A stretch of 64,000 bases of DNA from Streptomyces sp. NBC_00078 (GTDB taxonomy: Bacteria; Actinomycetota; Actinomycetes; Streptomycetales; Streptomycetaceae): contig NZ_JAPELX010000001.1 of the NCBI RefSeq assembly GCF_026343335.1, forward strand, positions 5,766,001 through 5,830,000. The letters run 5' to 3'. The position numbers and the translations under genes were made by a program. The notes beneath the pieces are model-generated. The model was not told where the DNA came from. It worked only from the letters and a program-made list of their open reading frames with translations, and did not search any database. The number at the start of each line of letters is the position of its first letter. Position 1 is the stretch's first letter. Positions 56,874 to 64,000 of the stretch are shown here, piece after piece.

Positions 56874-57233
56874 ATGGCACGACACGCCTCTCCCCTCAAC
56901 TCCACCGCCACGCGCGCCCTGATCGCCCTCGCGACCGCCTCCGCGGCGCTGGGCGCGGGCGCGGCGACGGCGTCCGCGGACTCCGCCGCGGCCCTGAAGG
57001 TGCCCGTGTCGCCGGCCGCGATCAGCAAGATCGCCGCTGCCCCGCAGGCCGCCCCGGTGAAGGGCATCGGGGGTGACCTCGCGATCCTGAGGGGCGCCGG
57101 CGGCCCGCACGGCAACGGCGTCGACATCCCGCTGTCCGGGGTCACCGGTCCGATCACCCAGACCGGCCCGATCGGCGCCGTCCCGGCGTTGGAGGGGTTC
57201 GCGGGGCTGCTGGGCGCCGGAGGTCTTTCCTGA
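56874..57233 (+). CDS. Small secreted Ala/Gly-rich protein
   Basis: This 119-residue exported protein has a signal peptide, ATRALIALATASAALGAGAATASA, and a low-complexity mature part (ALKVPVSPAAISKIAAAPQAAPVKG, GNGVDIPLSGVTGPITQTGPIGA). It resembles the protein at 50731 in size and style. AAGGTGG lies upstream of ATG 56874. A strong hairpin follows. The function is unknown. Confidence 0.75.
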   Translation: MARHASPLNSTATRALIALATASAALGAGAATASADSAAALKVPVSPAAISKIAAAPQAAPVKGIGGDLAILRGAGGPHGNGVDIPLSGVTGPITQTGPIGAVPALEGFAGLLGAGGLS

Positions 57234-57250
57234 GGCGTGGGCGCACACAG

Positions 57251-57292
57251 GAGAGCCGCGTCCTCCCCGGACGGTGGGAGGACGCGGCTCTC
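57251..57292. terminator. Perfect 17-bp hairpin between convergent genes
   Basis: GAGAGCCGCGTCCTCCC (57251-57267) pairs perfectly with 57276-57292 around an eight-base loop. It lies between the small secreted-protein gene and the end of the aldehyde-dehydrogenase-like gene at 57311 and should stop transcription from both directions. Confidence 0.85.
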
Positions 57293-57310
57293 GGTCTGCG
57301 GCGGCCGTCG

Positions 57311-58240
57311 TCAGTACGACGAGCCGGACGCGCCCAGCGAACCCGTCGGGTGCCAGACGGTCTTCGTCTCCAGGAACGCCGTCATGCGGTCGATGCCGGG
57401 AGTCGCCGTCCAGTCGTCCACAGGCTGTGGACGAAGAACGCGCTTCAGATTGTCCGCCGCCGCGATCTCCAGTTCCTTCGCCAGGTCGTCGTCGGTGCCG
57501 GCGCCGGCCAGGTCGATCGCGTTGACGTCCTGGTGCGCGGCGAGCGGCGTGGCGATCTCCGCCGTACGGCCCGACAGCACGTTGACCACCCCGCCGGGCA
57601 GGTCGGAGGTGGCGAGCACCTCGCCCAGCGACAGCGCCGGGAGCGGGGACCTCTCGCTCGCGATCACGATCGCCGTGTTGCCGGTGGCGATCACCGGGGC
57701 GAGGACCGAGACCAGGCCGAGGAAGGACGACTTCTGGGGTGCGAGGACGGCGACGACGCCCGTCGGCTCCGGGGAGGAGAGGTTGAAGAACGGGCCCGCC
57801 ACCGGGTTCCCGCCGCCGACCACCTGGGCGATCTTGTCGGTCCAGCCCGCGTACCAGACCCAGCGGTCGATCGCGGCGTCGACGAGCGCGGCCGCCTTCG
57901 CCGTGTTCGACTTCGCCTTCGCGGGCGGCAGGCCCTCGGCGTCGGCGACCTCCCGGACGAACTGCTCCTTGCGCCCCTCCAGCATCTCGGCGATGCGGTA
58001 GAGGATCTGCCCGCGGTTGTAGGCCGTCGCGCCGGACCACCCCCCGAACGCCTTGCGGGCGGCGACCACCGCGTCACGGGCGTCCTTGCGGGACGAAAGG
58101 GGCACGTTCGCCAGCCAGTTGTCCTTCGAGTCCGTCACCTCGTACACCCGGCCGCTCTCGGAACGCGGGAACTTCCCGCCGACGTACAGCTTGTAGGTCT
58201 TGAAGACGCTCAGACGCTGCTGCTCGGACTTCTCAGACAT
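57311..58240 (-). CDS. Aldehyde dehydrogenase-like protein lacking the catalytic region
   Basis: This 309-residue protein is homologous to the NAD-binding half of aldehyde dehydrogenases: YKLYVGGKFPRSESGRVYEV, WSGATAYNRGQILYRIAEMLEGR, WYAGWTDKIAQVVGGGNPVAG, LAPVIATGNTAIVIASE. It stops before the catalytic glutamate (LELGGK) and cysteine (GQ-x-C) segments that are present in the adjacent paralogue. The ATG lies inside the last codons of that gene (8-base overlap), so the two are coupled. It may be a non-catalytic partner subunit. Confidence 0.82.
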   Translation of the reverse strand: MSEKSEQQRLSVFKTYKLYVGGKFPRSESGRVYEVTDSKDNWLANVPLSSRKDARDAVVAARKAFGGWSGATAYNRGQILYRIAEMLEGRKEQFVREVADAEGLPPAKAKSNTAKAAALVDAAIDRWVWYAGWTDKIAQVVGGGNPVAGPFFNLSSPEPTGVVAVLAPQKSSFLGLVSVLAPVIATGNTAIVIASERSPLPALSLGEVLATSDLPGGVVNVLSGRTAEIATPLAAHQDVNAIDLAGAGTDDDLAKELEIAAADNLKRVLRPQPVDDWTATPGIDRMTAFLETKTVWHPTGSLGASGSSY

Positions 58241-59669
58241 CGAGGTACGCCTCCAGACCGTGGCGGCCGCCCTCGCGGCCGAAGCCCGACTCCTTGTAAC
58301 CGCCGAACGGCGACGTCGGGTCGAACTTGTTGAACGTGTTGGACCAGATGACCCCGGCCCGGAGCCTGCCCGCGACCGCCAGGATGCGCGAGCCCTTCTC
58401 CGTCCAGATGCCCGCCGACAGTCCGTACGGCGTGTTGTTGGCCTTCGCCACGGCCTCGTCCGGGGTGCGGAAGCTGAGGACGGACAGCACGGGCCCGAAG
58501 ATCTCGTCACGGGCGACGGTGTGCGCCTGGGTGACGTTCGTGAAGAGCGTCGGGGCGAACCAGTAGCCGGACGAGGGGAGTTCGCACGCAGGTGACCAGC
58601 GCTCGGCGCCCTCCGCCTCGCCCCGCTCGACCAGCGAGGTGATGCGGGAGAGCTGCTCGGCGGAGTTGATCGCGCCGATGTCCGTGTTCTTGTCCAGCGG
58701 GTCGCCGAGGCGGAGGGTGGAGAGCCTGCGCTTCAGGGACTCCAGCAGCTCGTCCTGGACCGACTCCTGGACGAGGAGACGGCTGCCCGCGCAGCACACC
58801 TGGCCCTGGTTGAAGAAGATGCCGTTGACGATCCCCTCCACCGCCTGGTCGATCGGGGCGTCGTCGAAGACGATGTTGGCGCCCTTGCCGCCCAGTTCGA
58901 GTGTGAGCTTCTTGCGGCTGCCCGCGACGGTCTTCGCGATCTCCTTGCCGACGGCCGTGGAGCCGGTGAAGGCGACCTTGTTCACGTCCGGATGCGCCAC
59001 GAGCGCGGCGCCCGCGTCGCCGTAGCCCGGAAGGATGTTGACGACACCCTTGGGCAGCCCGGCCTGGCGGCAGACGTCCGCGAAGAACAGCGCGGAGAGC
59101 GGGGTCGTCTCGGCGGGCTTCAGCACCACCGTGTTGCCGGTCGCCAGGGCCGGGGCGATCTTCCACGCCAGCATCAGCAGCGGGAAGTTCCAGGGGATGA
59201 CCTGGCCGGCGACGCCAAGGGGGCGGGGCTGCCCGCCGAACCCGGCGTGGTCGAGCTTGTCGGCCCAGCCCGCGTAATAGAAGAAGTGCGCGGCGACCAG
59301 GGGGAGGTCGGCGTCGCGCGTCTCCTTGATGGGCTTGCCGTTGTCCAGCGTCTCCAGGACGGCCAGTTCGCGGCTGCGCTCCTGGATGATGCGGGCGATG
59401 CGGAAGAGGTACTTCGCGCGCTCGGCTCCGGGCAGCGCCGACCAGTTCTCGAAGGCCCTGCGGGCGGCCCTCACGGCGCGGTCGACGTCCGCCTCGCCCG
59501 CCTGGGCGATCTCGGAGAGGACCTCCTCGGTCGACGGCGAGACCGTCTTGAAGACCTTGCCGTCGGCCGCCTCCGTGAACTCGCCGTCGATGAACAGGCC
59601 GTAGGAGGGGGCGATGTCGACGACTGAGCGGGACTCGGGCGCCGGTGCGTAATCGAATGCGGATGCCAT
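58233..59669 (-). CDS. NAD(P)-dependent aldehyde dehydrogenase
   Basis: This full-length aldehyde dehydrogenase of 478 residues carries IPWNFPLLMLAWKIAPALATGNTVVLKPAE, the cofactor GSTAVGK turn, catalytic Glu in LTLELGGKGANIV and nucleophile Cys in FFNQGQVCCAGSRL. It also has NNTPYGLSAGIWT and PFGGYKESGFGREGG. The gene begins five bases after deoC, so acetaldehyde, which DeoC releases with glyceraldehyde-3-phosphate, is a plausible substrate; that is inferred from gene order. Confidence 0.92.
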   Translation of the reverse strand: MASAFDYAPAPESRSVVDIAPSYGLFIDGEFTEAADGKVFKTVSPSTEEVLSEIAQAGEADVDRAVRAARRAFENWSALPGAERAKYLFRIARIIQERSRELAVLETLDNGKPIKETRDADLPLVAAHFFYYAGWADKLDHAGFGGQPRPLGVAGQVIPWNFPLLMLAWKIAPALATGNTVVLKPAETTPLSALFFADVCRQAGLPKGVVNILPGYGDAGAALVAHPDVNKVAFTGSTAVGKEIAKTVAGSRKKLTLELGGKGANIVFDDAPIDQAVEGIVNGIFFNQGQVCCAGSRLLVQESVQDELLESLKRRLSTLRLGDPLDKNTDIGAINSAEQLSRITSLVERGEAEGAERWSPACELPSSGYWFAPTLFTNVTQAHTVARDEIFGPVLSVLSFRTPDEAVAKANNTPYGLSAGIWTEKGSRILAVAGRLRAGVIWSNTFNKFDPTSPFGGYKESGFGREGGRHGLEAYLDV

Positions 59670-59674
59670 GGTGA

Positions 59675-60640
59675 TCAGTCCACCGTCACGTAGTCGGGGC
59701 CGGAGTAGCGGCCGGTGGCCAGCTTCTGACGCTGCATCAGCAGGTCGTTCAGGAGCGAGGAGGCGCCGAAGCGGAACCAGTGGTTGTCCAGCCAGTCCTC
59801 GCCCGCCGTCTCGTTGACGATGACCAGGAACTTGACGGCGTCCTTGGAGGTGCGGATACCGCCCGCGGGCTTCACGCCGACCTGGACGCCGGTCTGGGCG
59901 CGGAAGTCGCGGACCGCCTCCAGCATCAACAGGGTGTTCGCGGGGGTGGCGTTGACGGCGACCTTGCCCGTGGATGTCTTGATGAAGTCCGCGCCCGCCA
60001 GCATGCCCAGCCAGCTCGCGCGGCGGATGTTGTCGTACGTCGACAGCTCGCCGGTCTCGAAGATGACCTTCAGGCGGGCGGCGCCCGAGGCCTCCTTCAC
60101 GGCGACGATCTCGTCGTACACCTTCAGGTAGTTGCCCGCGAGGAACGCCCCGCGGTCGATGACCATGTCGATCTCGTCGGCGCCCGCGGCGACCGCGTCG
60201 CGCACGTCGGCCAGCTTCACGTCGAGCGCGGCGCGCCCCGCCGGGAAGGCGGTGGCGACCGAGGCGACCTTCACGGTCGAGCCGGCGACGGCCTCCTTGG
60301 CCGCGGGCACCATGTCGGGGTAGACGCAGACGGCCGCGGTCGAGGGGGTCGTACGGTCGGTGGGGTCGGGGCGGACCGCCTTGGCGCCGAGCGCCCGGAC
60401 CTTGCCCGGGGTGTCCGCGCCTTCCAGCGTCGTCAGGTCGACCATCGAGATGGCGAGGTCGATGGCGTACGCCTTCGCGGTCGTCTTGATGGAACGGGTG
60501 CCGAGGGACGCGGCCCGCCCCTCCAGGCCGACCGCGTCGACGCCGGGCAGCCCGTGAAGGAAGCGGCGCAGCGTGCTGTCGGACGCGGCGACGTCCGAGA
60601 GAGTGCGAGCTGCTGTGGGTGCATTGGTGGGCATGGTCAC
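59675..60640 (-). CDS. deoC: Deoxyribose-phosphate aldolase
   Basis: This 321-residue class I aldolase splits 2-deoxyribose-5-phosphate to acetaldehyde and glyceraldehyde-3-phosphate. Motifs are LTTLEGADTPGKV, CVYPDMVPAAKEA, ADEIDMVIDRGAFLAGNY, KVIFETGEL, DFIKTSTGK (Schiff-base lysine) and GVKPAGGIRTSKDAV. GTG 60640 is preferred because TATGCT lies six bases upstream of it, predicting a leaderless mRNA; ATG 60634 is in frame two codons later. It heads an operon with two aldehyde dehydrogenase-type genes. Confidence 0.95.
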   Translation of the reverse strand: MTMPTNAPTAARTLSDVAASDSTLRRFLHGLPGVDAVGLEGRAASLGTRSIKTTAKAYAIDLAISMVDLTTLEGADTPGKVRALGAKAVRPDPTDRTTPSTAAVCVYPDMVPAAKEAVAGSTVKVASVATAFPAGRAALDVKLADVRDAVAAGADEIDMVIDRGAFLAGNYLKVYDEIVAVKEASGAARLKVIFETGELSTYDNIRRASWLGMLAGADFIKTSTGKVAVNATPANTLLMLEAVRDFRAQTGVQVGVKPAGGIRTSKDAVKFLVIVNETAGEDWLDNHWFRFGASSLLNDLLMQRQKLATGRYSGPDYVTVD

Positions 60641-60675
60641 CAGACGAGCATATCTACGCGCGTAGCGGCTGTACA
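60641..60675 (-). promoter_or_regulatory. deoC promoter with CTACGCGCGTAG in the -35/-10 spacer
   Basis: On the minus strand TGTACA (60675-60670) and TATGCT (60652-60647) form -35 and -10 elements with a 17-base spacer. The spacer contains the perfect palindrome CTACGCGCGTAG (60654-60665). The hexamer TATGCT is six bases from GTG 60640. Occupation of the palindrome would block polymerase, so it is very probably a repressor operator. Confidence 0.75.
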
Positions 60676-60819
60676 GCCCCGGCTGCTCCTTCGGCCGCCC
60701 GTCCCGCTGTTCGTCCAGCTGTTCGTCCGCCTGCGCGTCCGGCCGCTCGTCCGGCTGTTCGTTCGGTGTGGTCCCACCGCGTATGAGCATCGCTCCGGCC
60801 GTCGGGCAGAATCGGGACC

Positions 60820-61539
60820 ATGACGACCCCGGACCACGAGTCACCAGCGCCGCAGCCCCCGGCCTCCGAGTTCAAGGACCGGGTCTACCGGTCGTCCGGG
60901 GGTATCGCCGGCGGCGTCCTGTTGCTTGCCATCGCGGCCTGGCTCGGCATCGACGCGATCGTCTCCGGGCACGGCCGCACGCCCTGGCTGGCGCTCGCCG
61001 CGATGATCCTGATCGTCCCGCTGATCGTCGCCTTCACACTCCGCCCGGCCGTGTACGCCAACGAGGAGCGGCTGCGCATCCGCAACCCGTTGCGCGTGGT
61101 CGTGGTGCCGTGGGGGGAGGTCGCCACCCTGCGGTCCGGCTACTCGAACGAGGTCGTCACCAACTCCGGCGGGAAATACCAGCTGTGGTCCGTTCCCGTC
61201 TCGCTGCGGGCCCGTAAGAGGGCGGCCCGGCGCGAGGCCAGGTCGACGGCGGAGCGGGCCGCGGAGGCGAGCGGTCGGGGCGGCCGTGGCGGGCGGGGCC
61301 GTATGGGCGGCCTGGGCGGTTCCTTCGGGGCCGGTGGGTTCTCGGGCGGCGCCGCCCGCCCGGAGGGCTCCACGCGCGCCCAGTCCGACCAGGTCATGGA
61401 CGACCTGCGCGAGCTCCTGGAGACCCATGAGCAGGTGAAGACGGCGCAGGGCGAGGTGACCGTACGCTGGGCGTACGAGATCGCGGGCCCGGCGCTGGCC
61501 GGGATCGTGCTGCTGGCGATCCTGGTGGCGACGGGCTGA
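60820..61539 (+). CDS. PH-like (DUF) membrane protein
   Basis: This 239-residue membrane protein has two N-terminal hydrophobic spans (about 28-47 and 55-75). A bacterial PH-like domain with YANEERLRIRNPLRVVVVPWGEVATLRSGYSNEVVT follows, then a Gly/Arg-rich linker (GRGGRGGRGRMGGLGG) and a C-terminal third span (ALAGIVLLAILVATG). It matches the actinobacterial PH-domain membrane family of unknown function. It is divergent from deoC, with about 145 bases between starts. Confidence 0.8.
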   Translation: MTTPDHESPAPQPPASEFKDRVYRSSGGIAGGVLLLAIAAWLGIDAIVSGHGRTPWLALAAMILIVPLIVAFTLRPAVYANEERLRIRNPLRVVVVPWGEVATLRSGYSNEVVTNSGGKYQLWSVPVSLRARKRAARREARSTAERAAEASGRGGRGGRGRMGGLGGSFGAGGFSGGAARPEGSTRAQSDQVMDDLRELLETHEQVKTAQGEVTVRWAYEIAGPALAGIVLLAILVATG

Positions 61540-61990
61540 CCCGCCCCGGGGCCGGGCCGCAGGTTCACGGCTCTGCCGTACATGCTCTGCTTCTGCTTCC
61601 ACCCCTCGGCCACGACGGCCACCCCCCCCACCCGGGCGGAACCGAGGACCGCTGCCACGACACCGTCGACGACCGCGGCGCGGGCGTGGCCGCGGGCCTC
61701 ACCCTCGCCGGACTCGGCCTCACCGCGATGCTGCCGGGGTCCTGGTGCGCCGCGGGGCAGCCGCTCTGCGACGGGAGCCGGCGGCCGTCCTGCGGGTGCT
61801 GGTGCGCGAGGGCAGGTACGGGGTCACCGAGGTCTTCGCCACCGATGATGTGGGGGCGCTGCGGCCCCTGTTCACGGTCGCGGAGACGTATTGGGACGGC
61901 GGGGGCGGCGGAGCCGGACGGTGCGGGCCGTGGGGGGTGAGGTGGGGAACGGGTGTTCCCGGCGACAGGGCCTAGCGCCCGGTTCGGCGT
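61540..61990. other. Degenerate interval, 451 bp
   Basis: There is no intact gene. A short plus-strand run near 61760-61910 (REPAAVLRVLVREGRYGVTEVFATDDVGALRPLF, then AETYW) reads like the end of a lost protein but has no supported start. Upstream text is low-complexity and switches frame. It is best taken as a decayed gene fragment of unknown family. Confidence 0.4.
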
Positions 61991-62022
61991 GAAGAGGGGT
62001 GCCCTTGCGGGCACCCCTCTTC
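61991..62022 (-). terminator. Perfect 14-bp hairpin at the end of the phosphosugar mutase gene
   Basis: GAAGAGGGGTGCCC (61991-62004) pairs perfectly with 62009-62022 around TTGC. It ends three bases before the mutase stop codon at 62025 and should terminate that minus-strand transcript. Confidence 0.85.
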
Positions 62023-62024
62023 GG

Positions 62025-63656
62025 TCAGATGCCTGCTGCGGCCGACAGGTCCCGCTTGATCGCCGCGAGGAGCCCGTTCGCGGTGGTGTGCGCCGCGGGG
62101 AGGCCGGCGTGGGTCGGGACGGGGACCACGACCTCCAGGTAGCACTTCAGCTTGGGCTCCGTGCCGCTCGGGCGGACGATCACGCGGGCGCCGTCGAGCG
62201 TGTAGCGCAGGCCGTCGGTGGGCGGGAGCCTGTCCGTGCCCTGGCTGAGGTCCTCGGCCCGGGTGATGGCGAGGCCGGCGAGCTCGGTCGGGGGCCGCTC
62301 ACGGAGCTGCTCCATGGCGCGGGCGATGACCGAGAGGTCCTGAACCCGGACCGAGAGCTGGTCGGTGGCGTGCAGCCCGTGCTCAACGGCGAGATCGTCG
62401 AGGAAGTCGAGGAGGGTGCGGCCCTCCTCCTTGAGCTGCGAGGCGAGTTCCGTGATCAGGAGGGCGGCCGTGATGCCGTCCTTGTCGCGTACGCCGTCGG
62501 GGTCGACGCAGTAGCCGAGGGCCTCCTCGTAGCCGTAGCGCAGGCCCTCGACGCGGGCGATCCACTTGAAGCCGGTGAGCGTCTCCTCGTACGGCAGACC
62601 CGCTTTTCGGGCGATCCGCCCGAGGAGGGAGGACGACACGATCGACTCGGCGAACGTCCCCTGCGCGCCGCGTCGGACGAGATGCGCGGCGAGCAGCGCG
62701 CCGACCTCGTCGCCGCGCAGCATCCGCCACTGCCCGTGGTCCTTGACGGCGACGGCGCAGCGGTCGGCGTCGGGGTCGTTGGCGATGATCAGGTCCGGGT
62801 CGGTCTCGCGGGCCTTCGCGAAGGCCAGGTCCATGGCGCCCGGCTCTTCCGGGTTGGGGAAGGCGACGGTGGGGAAGTCCGGGTCGGGCTCGGCCTGTTC
62901 GGCGACGAGGGCGGGCCGGGGGAAGCCGGCCCGTGCGAAGGCGGCGAGGAGGGTGTCCTTGCCGACGCCGTGCAACGCCGTGTAGACGGTGCGGGCGGTG
63001 CGGGGGGAGCCGGCGGCGAGTACGGCGTCCGTGCGGGCCAGGTAGGCGTCGAGGACGCTGTCGTCGAGGGTTTCCCAGCCGGTGTCCGGGCGCGGGACGT
63101 CGTGGAGGGACGCGATCGCCTGGATTTCGGCCGCGATCTCCGTGTCCGCGGGCGGCACGATCTGGGAGCCGTCGCCGAGGTAGACCTTGTAGCCGTTGTC
63201 GCGGGGCGGGTTGTGGCTGGCGGTGACCTCCACGCCGGCGACCGCGCCCAGGTGCCGTATGGCGTAGGCGAGGACAGGGGTGGGGAGGGGGCGGGGAAGT
63301 ACGGCGGCCCGGAAGCCGGCGCCGGTCATCACGGCGGCGGTGTCGCGGGCGAAGTCGACGGACTTGTGGCGGGCGTCGTAGCCGATGACCACCAGGCCGC
63401 CCTGCCGGCCCCTGGCGTTGAGGTACGCGGCGAGGCCCGCGGCGGCTCGGACGACGACCGAACGGTTCATGCGCATGGGGCCTGCGCCGAGTTCGCCGCG
63501 CAGGCCCGCGGTGCCGAACTGGAGGGTGCCGCTGAAGCGGGCGGTGAGTTCGGTGACGTCTCGGGCCTCGATGAGCTTGGCGAGCTCGTCACGGGTGTCC
63601 GGGTCGGGGTCCTCGGCCAGCCAGGTCTTGGCCCGGGCGATGAGATCGTCTTGCAC
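62025..63656 (-). CDS. Phosphosugar mutase (phosphomannomutase/phosphoglucomutase family)
   Basis: This 543-residue alpha-D-phosphohexomutase has all four family motifs: phosphoserine loop VEVTASHNPPRDNGYK, metal loop DPDADRC, sugar-binding GYEEALGYC, and phosphate-binding VIVRPSGTEPKLK. N-terminal FGTAGLRGELGAGPMRMN marks the longer PgmB-like group, which may also act on pentose phosphates. It is followed by a terminator and probably belongs with the purine nucleoside phosphorylase gene upstream, consistent with turning pentose-1-phosphate into pentose-5-phosphate. The start is GTG. Confidence 0.92.
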   Translation of the reverse strand: MQDDLIARAKTWLAEDPDPDTRDELAKLIEARDVTELTARFSGTLQFGTAGLRGELGAGPMRMNRSVVVRAAAGLAAYLNARGRQGGLVVIGYDARHKSVDFARDTAAVMTGAGFRAAVLPRPLPTPVLAYAIRHLGAVAGVEVTASHNPPRDNGYKVYLGDGSQIVPPADTEIAAEIQAIASLHDVPRPDTGWETLDDSVLDAYLARTDAVLAAGSPRTARTVYTALHGVGKDTLLAAFARAGFPRPALVAEQAEPDPDFPTVAFPNPEEPGAMDLAFAKARETDPDLIIANDPDADRCAVAVKDHGQWRMLRGDEVGALLAAHLVRRGAQGTFAESIVSSSLLGRIARKAGLPYEETLTGFKWIARVEGLRYGYEEALGYCVDPDGVRDKDGITAALLITELASQLKEEGRTLLDFLDDLAVEHGLHATDQLSVRVQDLSVIARAMEQLRERPPTELAGLAITRAEDLSQGTDRLPPTDGLRYTLDGARVIVRPSGTEPKLKCYLEVVVPVPTHAGLPAAHTTANGLLAAIKRDLSAAAGI

Positions 63657-63892
63657 GGTCGGTCCAGCCTCTCGTGTGGGTCGTGATGCCTGCGGCGCCT
63701 GCGCGGCTTCGGCGGGGGTGCGGGTGGCGCGTCGGGGCCGGAGCCGGGGTGTCCGTCATCGGTCCGGCGGTGCTGTCTGCCGGGTGGTGCTGGTGCCCGG
63801 TGACGGACGCCGGCCGCCGCGCGCGGACACCCCCACCCCGTCCCGTGCTCGCCGTGCGCGGCCGACGGCCCACGCGGGACTCCCGGATGCGC

Positions 63893-64000
63893 TCAGATAC
63901 GGTCCAGAACCTGCGCCAGCAGCGAACCCATCCGGGTCGCCGAGTCGCGGCCCGCCTGGAGGACCTCTTCGTGGTTCAGGGGCTCGCCCGTCATGCCGGC
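63893..64000 (-). CDS. Purine nucleoside phosphorylase (C-terminal end)
   Basis: The last 35 codons are visible, ending LNHEEVLQAGRDSATRMGSLLAQVLDRI, which matches the C-terminus of actinobacterial trimeric purine nucleoside phosphorylases (AGMTGEPLNHEEVL). The gene continues beyond the window. It lies upstream of the phosphosugar mutase in the same direction with a gap of 236 bases that holds no gene that I can support. Its product (deoxy)ribose-1-phosphate would feed that mutase. Confidence 0.8.
   Translation of the reverse strand, partial: AGMTGEPLNHEEVLQAGRDSATRMGSLLAQVLDRI

Noticed and set aside
63589..63873. 94-codon minus-strand frame between PNP and the mutase
   Set aside because: Arg/Pro/His-rich low-complexity text with no start signal.
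1..64000. tRNA, rRNA and known riboswitch genes
   Set aside because: Looked for TPsiC-like GGTTCGAATCC and related landmarks by eye and found none; a covariance-model scan would be needed to be certain.

Overview
The window is a high-GC actinobacterial chromosome segment, almost certainly Streptomyces. GC is very high, with GTG starts, many stop/start overlaps and leaderless promoters. The order sdh - two ECF sigma modules - methylmalonyl-CoA mutase - nonulosonate glycopolymer genes - nucleoside ABC/cdd/deoA - add - afsQ1/Q2-sigQ - deoC - sugar phosphomutase - PNP matches, from memory, the SCO4855-SCO4917 core region of S. coelicolor. No tRNA, rRNA or CRISPR array was seen.

Layout. 0-3 kb: sdhCDAB operon (minus). 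3-9.4 kb: OHCU-decarboxylase-like protein, GH20 hexosaminidase, small conserved Streptomyces proteins and an MFS exporter. 9.4-17.2 kb: two paralogous ECF sigma/membrane-protein pairs. They are separated by about 4 kb of accessory DNA holding a broken HTH-NTPase gene, an intact DUF234-type ATPase and a broken S-4TM-like effector, with the last two between 174-bp direct repeats. 17.3-20 kb: L,D-transpeptidase and methylmalonyl-CoA mutase large subunit. 20-29 kb: a cell-surface glycopolymer locus with acyltransferase, polysialyltransferase-like GT, GT2, DUF6716 GT, NeuA-HAD fusion, NeuB lacking its C-terminal domain, and a further GT-like protein. 29-31.8 kb: DUF397, methyltransferase, M20 amidohydrolase. 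32-39.1 kb: nucleoside-binding lipoprotein, ABC transporter, cytidine deaminase and thymidine phosphorylase. 39-43 kb: STAS protein, SigX5-type sigma factor, and an MFS/LysR divergent pair. 43.1-48.55 kb: an accessory island made largely of decayed insertion sequences (IS5-, IS21- and IS200/IS605-like) around a serine protease, an orphan nucleotidyltransferase and a glycine-rich secreted protein. 48.5-57.2 kb: hydrolase, adenosine deaminase, small secreted proteins, PspC, VanZ, the AfsQ1/AfsQ2/SigQ signalling locus and a uridine-kinase-like protein. 57.3-64 kb: two aldehyde dehydrogenase-like genes with deoC, a PH-like membrane protein, a phosphosugar mutase and the end of a purine nucleoside phosphorylase.

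How the parts connect. The most coherent signal is a 12-bp palindrome, CTACGCGCGTAG, or a close variant. It lies upstream of the lipoprotein gene, the ABC-cdd-deoA operon, add and deoC, all nucleoside uptake or salvage functions. At deoC it fits exactly inside a 17-bp promoter spacer. This predicts one repressor controlling uptake, deamination, phosphorolysis and deoxyribose-phosphate catabolism. Other notable points are an apparent ATC start codon on the ABC ATPase gene, the repeat-bounded decayed effector module, a consensus AfsQ1 box between afsQ1 and sigQ, and an IS-relic island.
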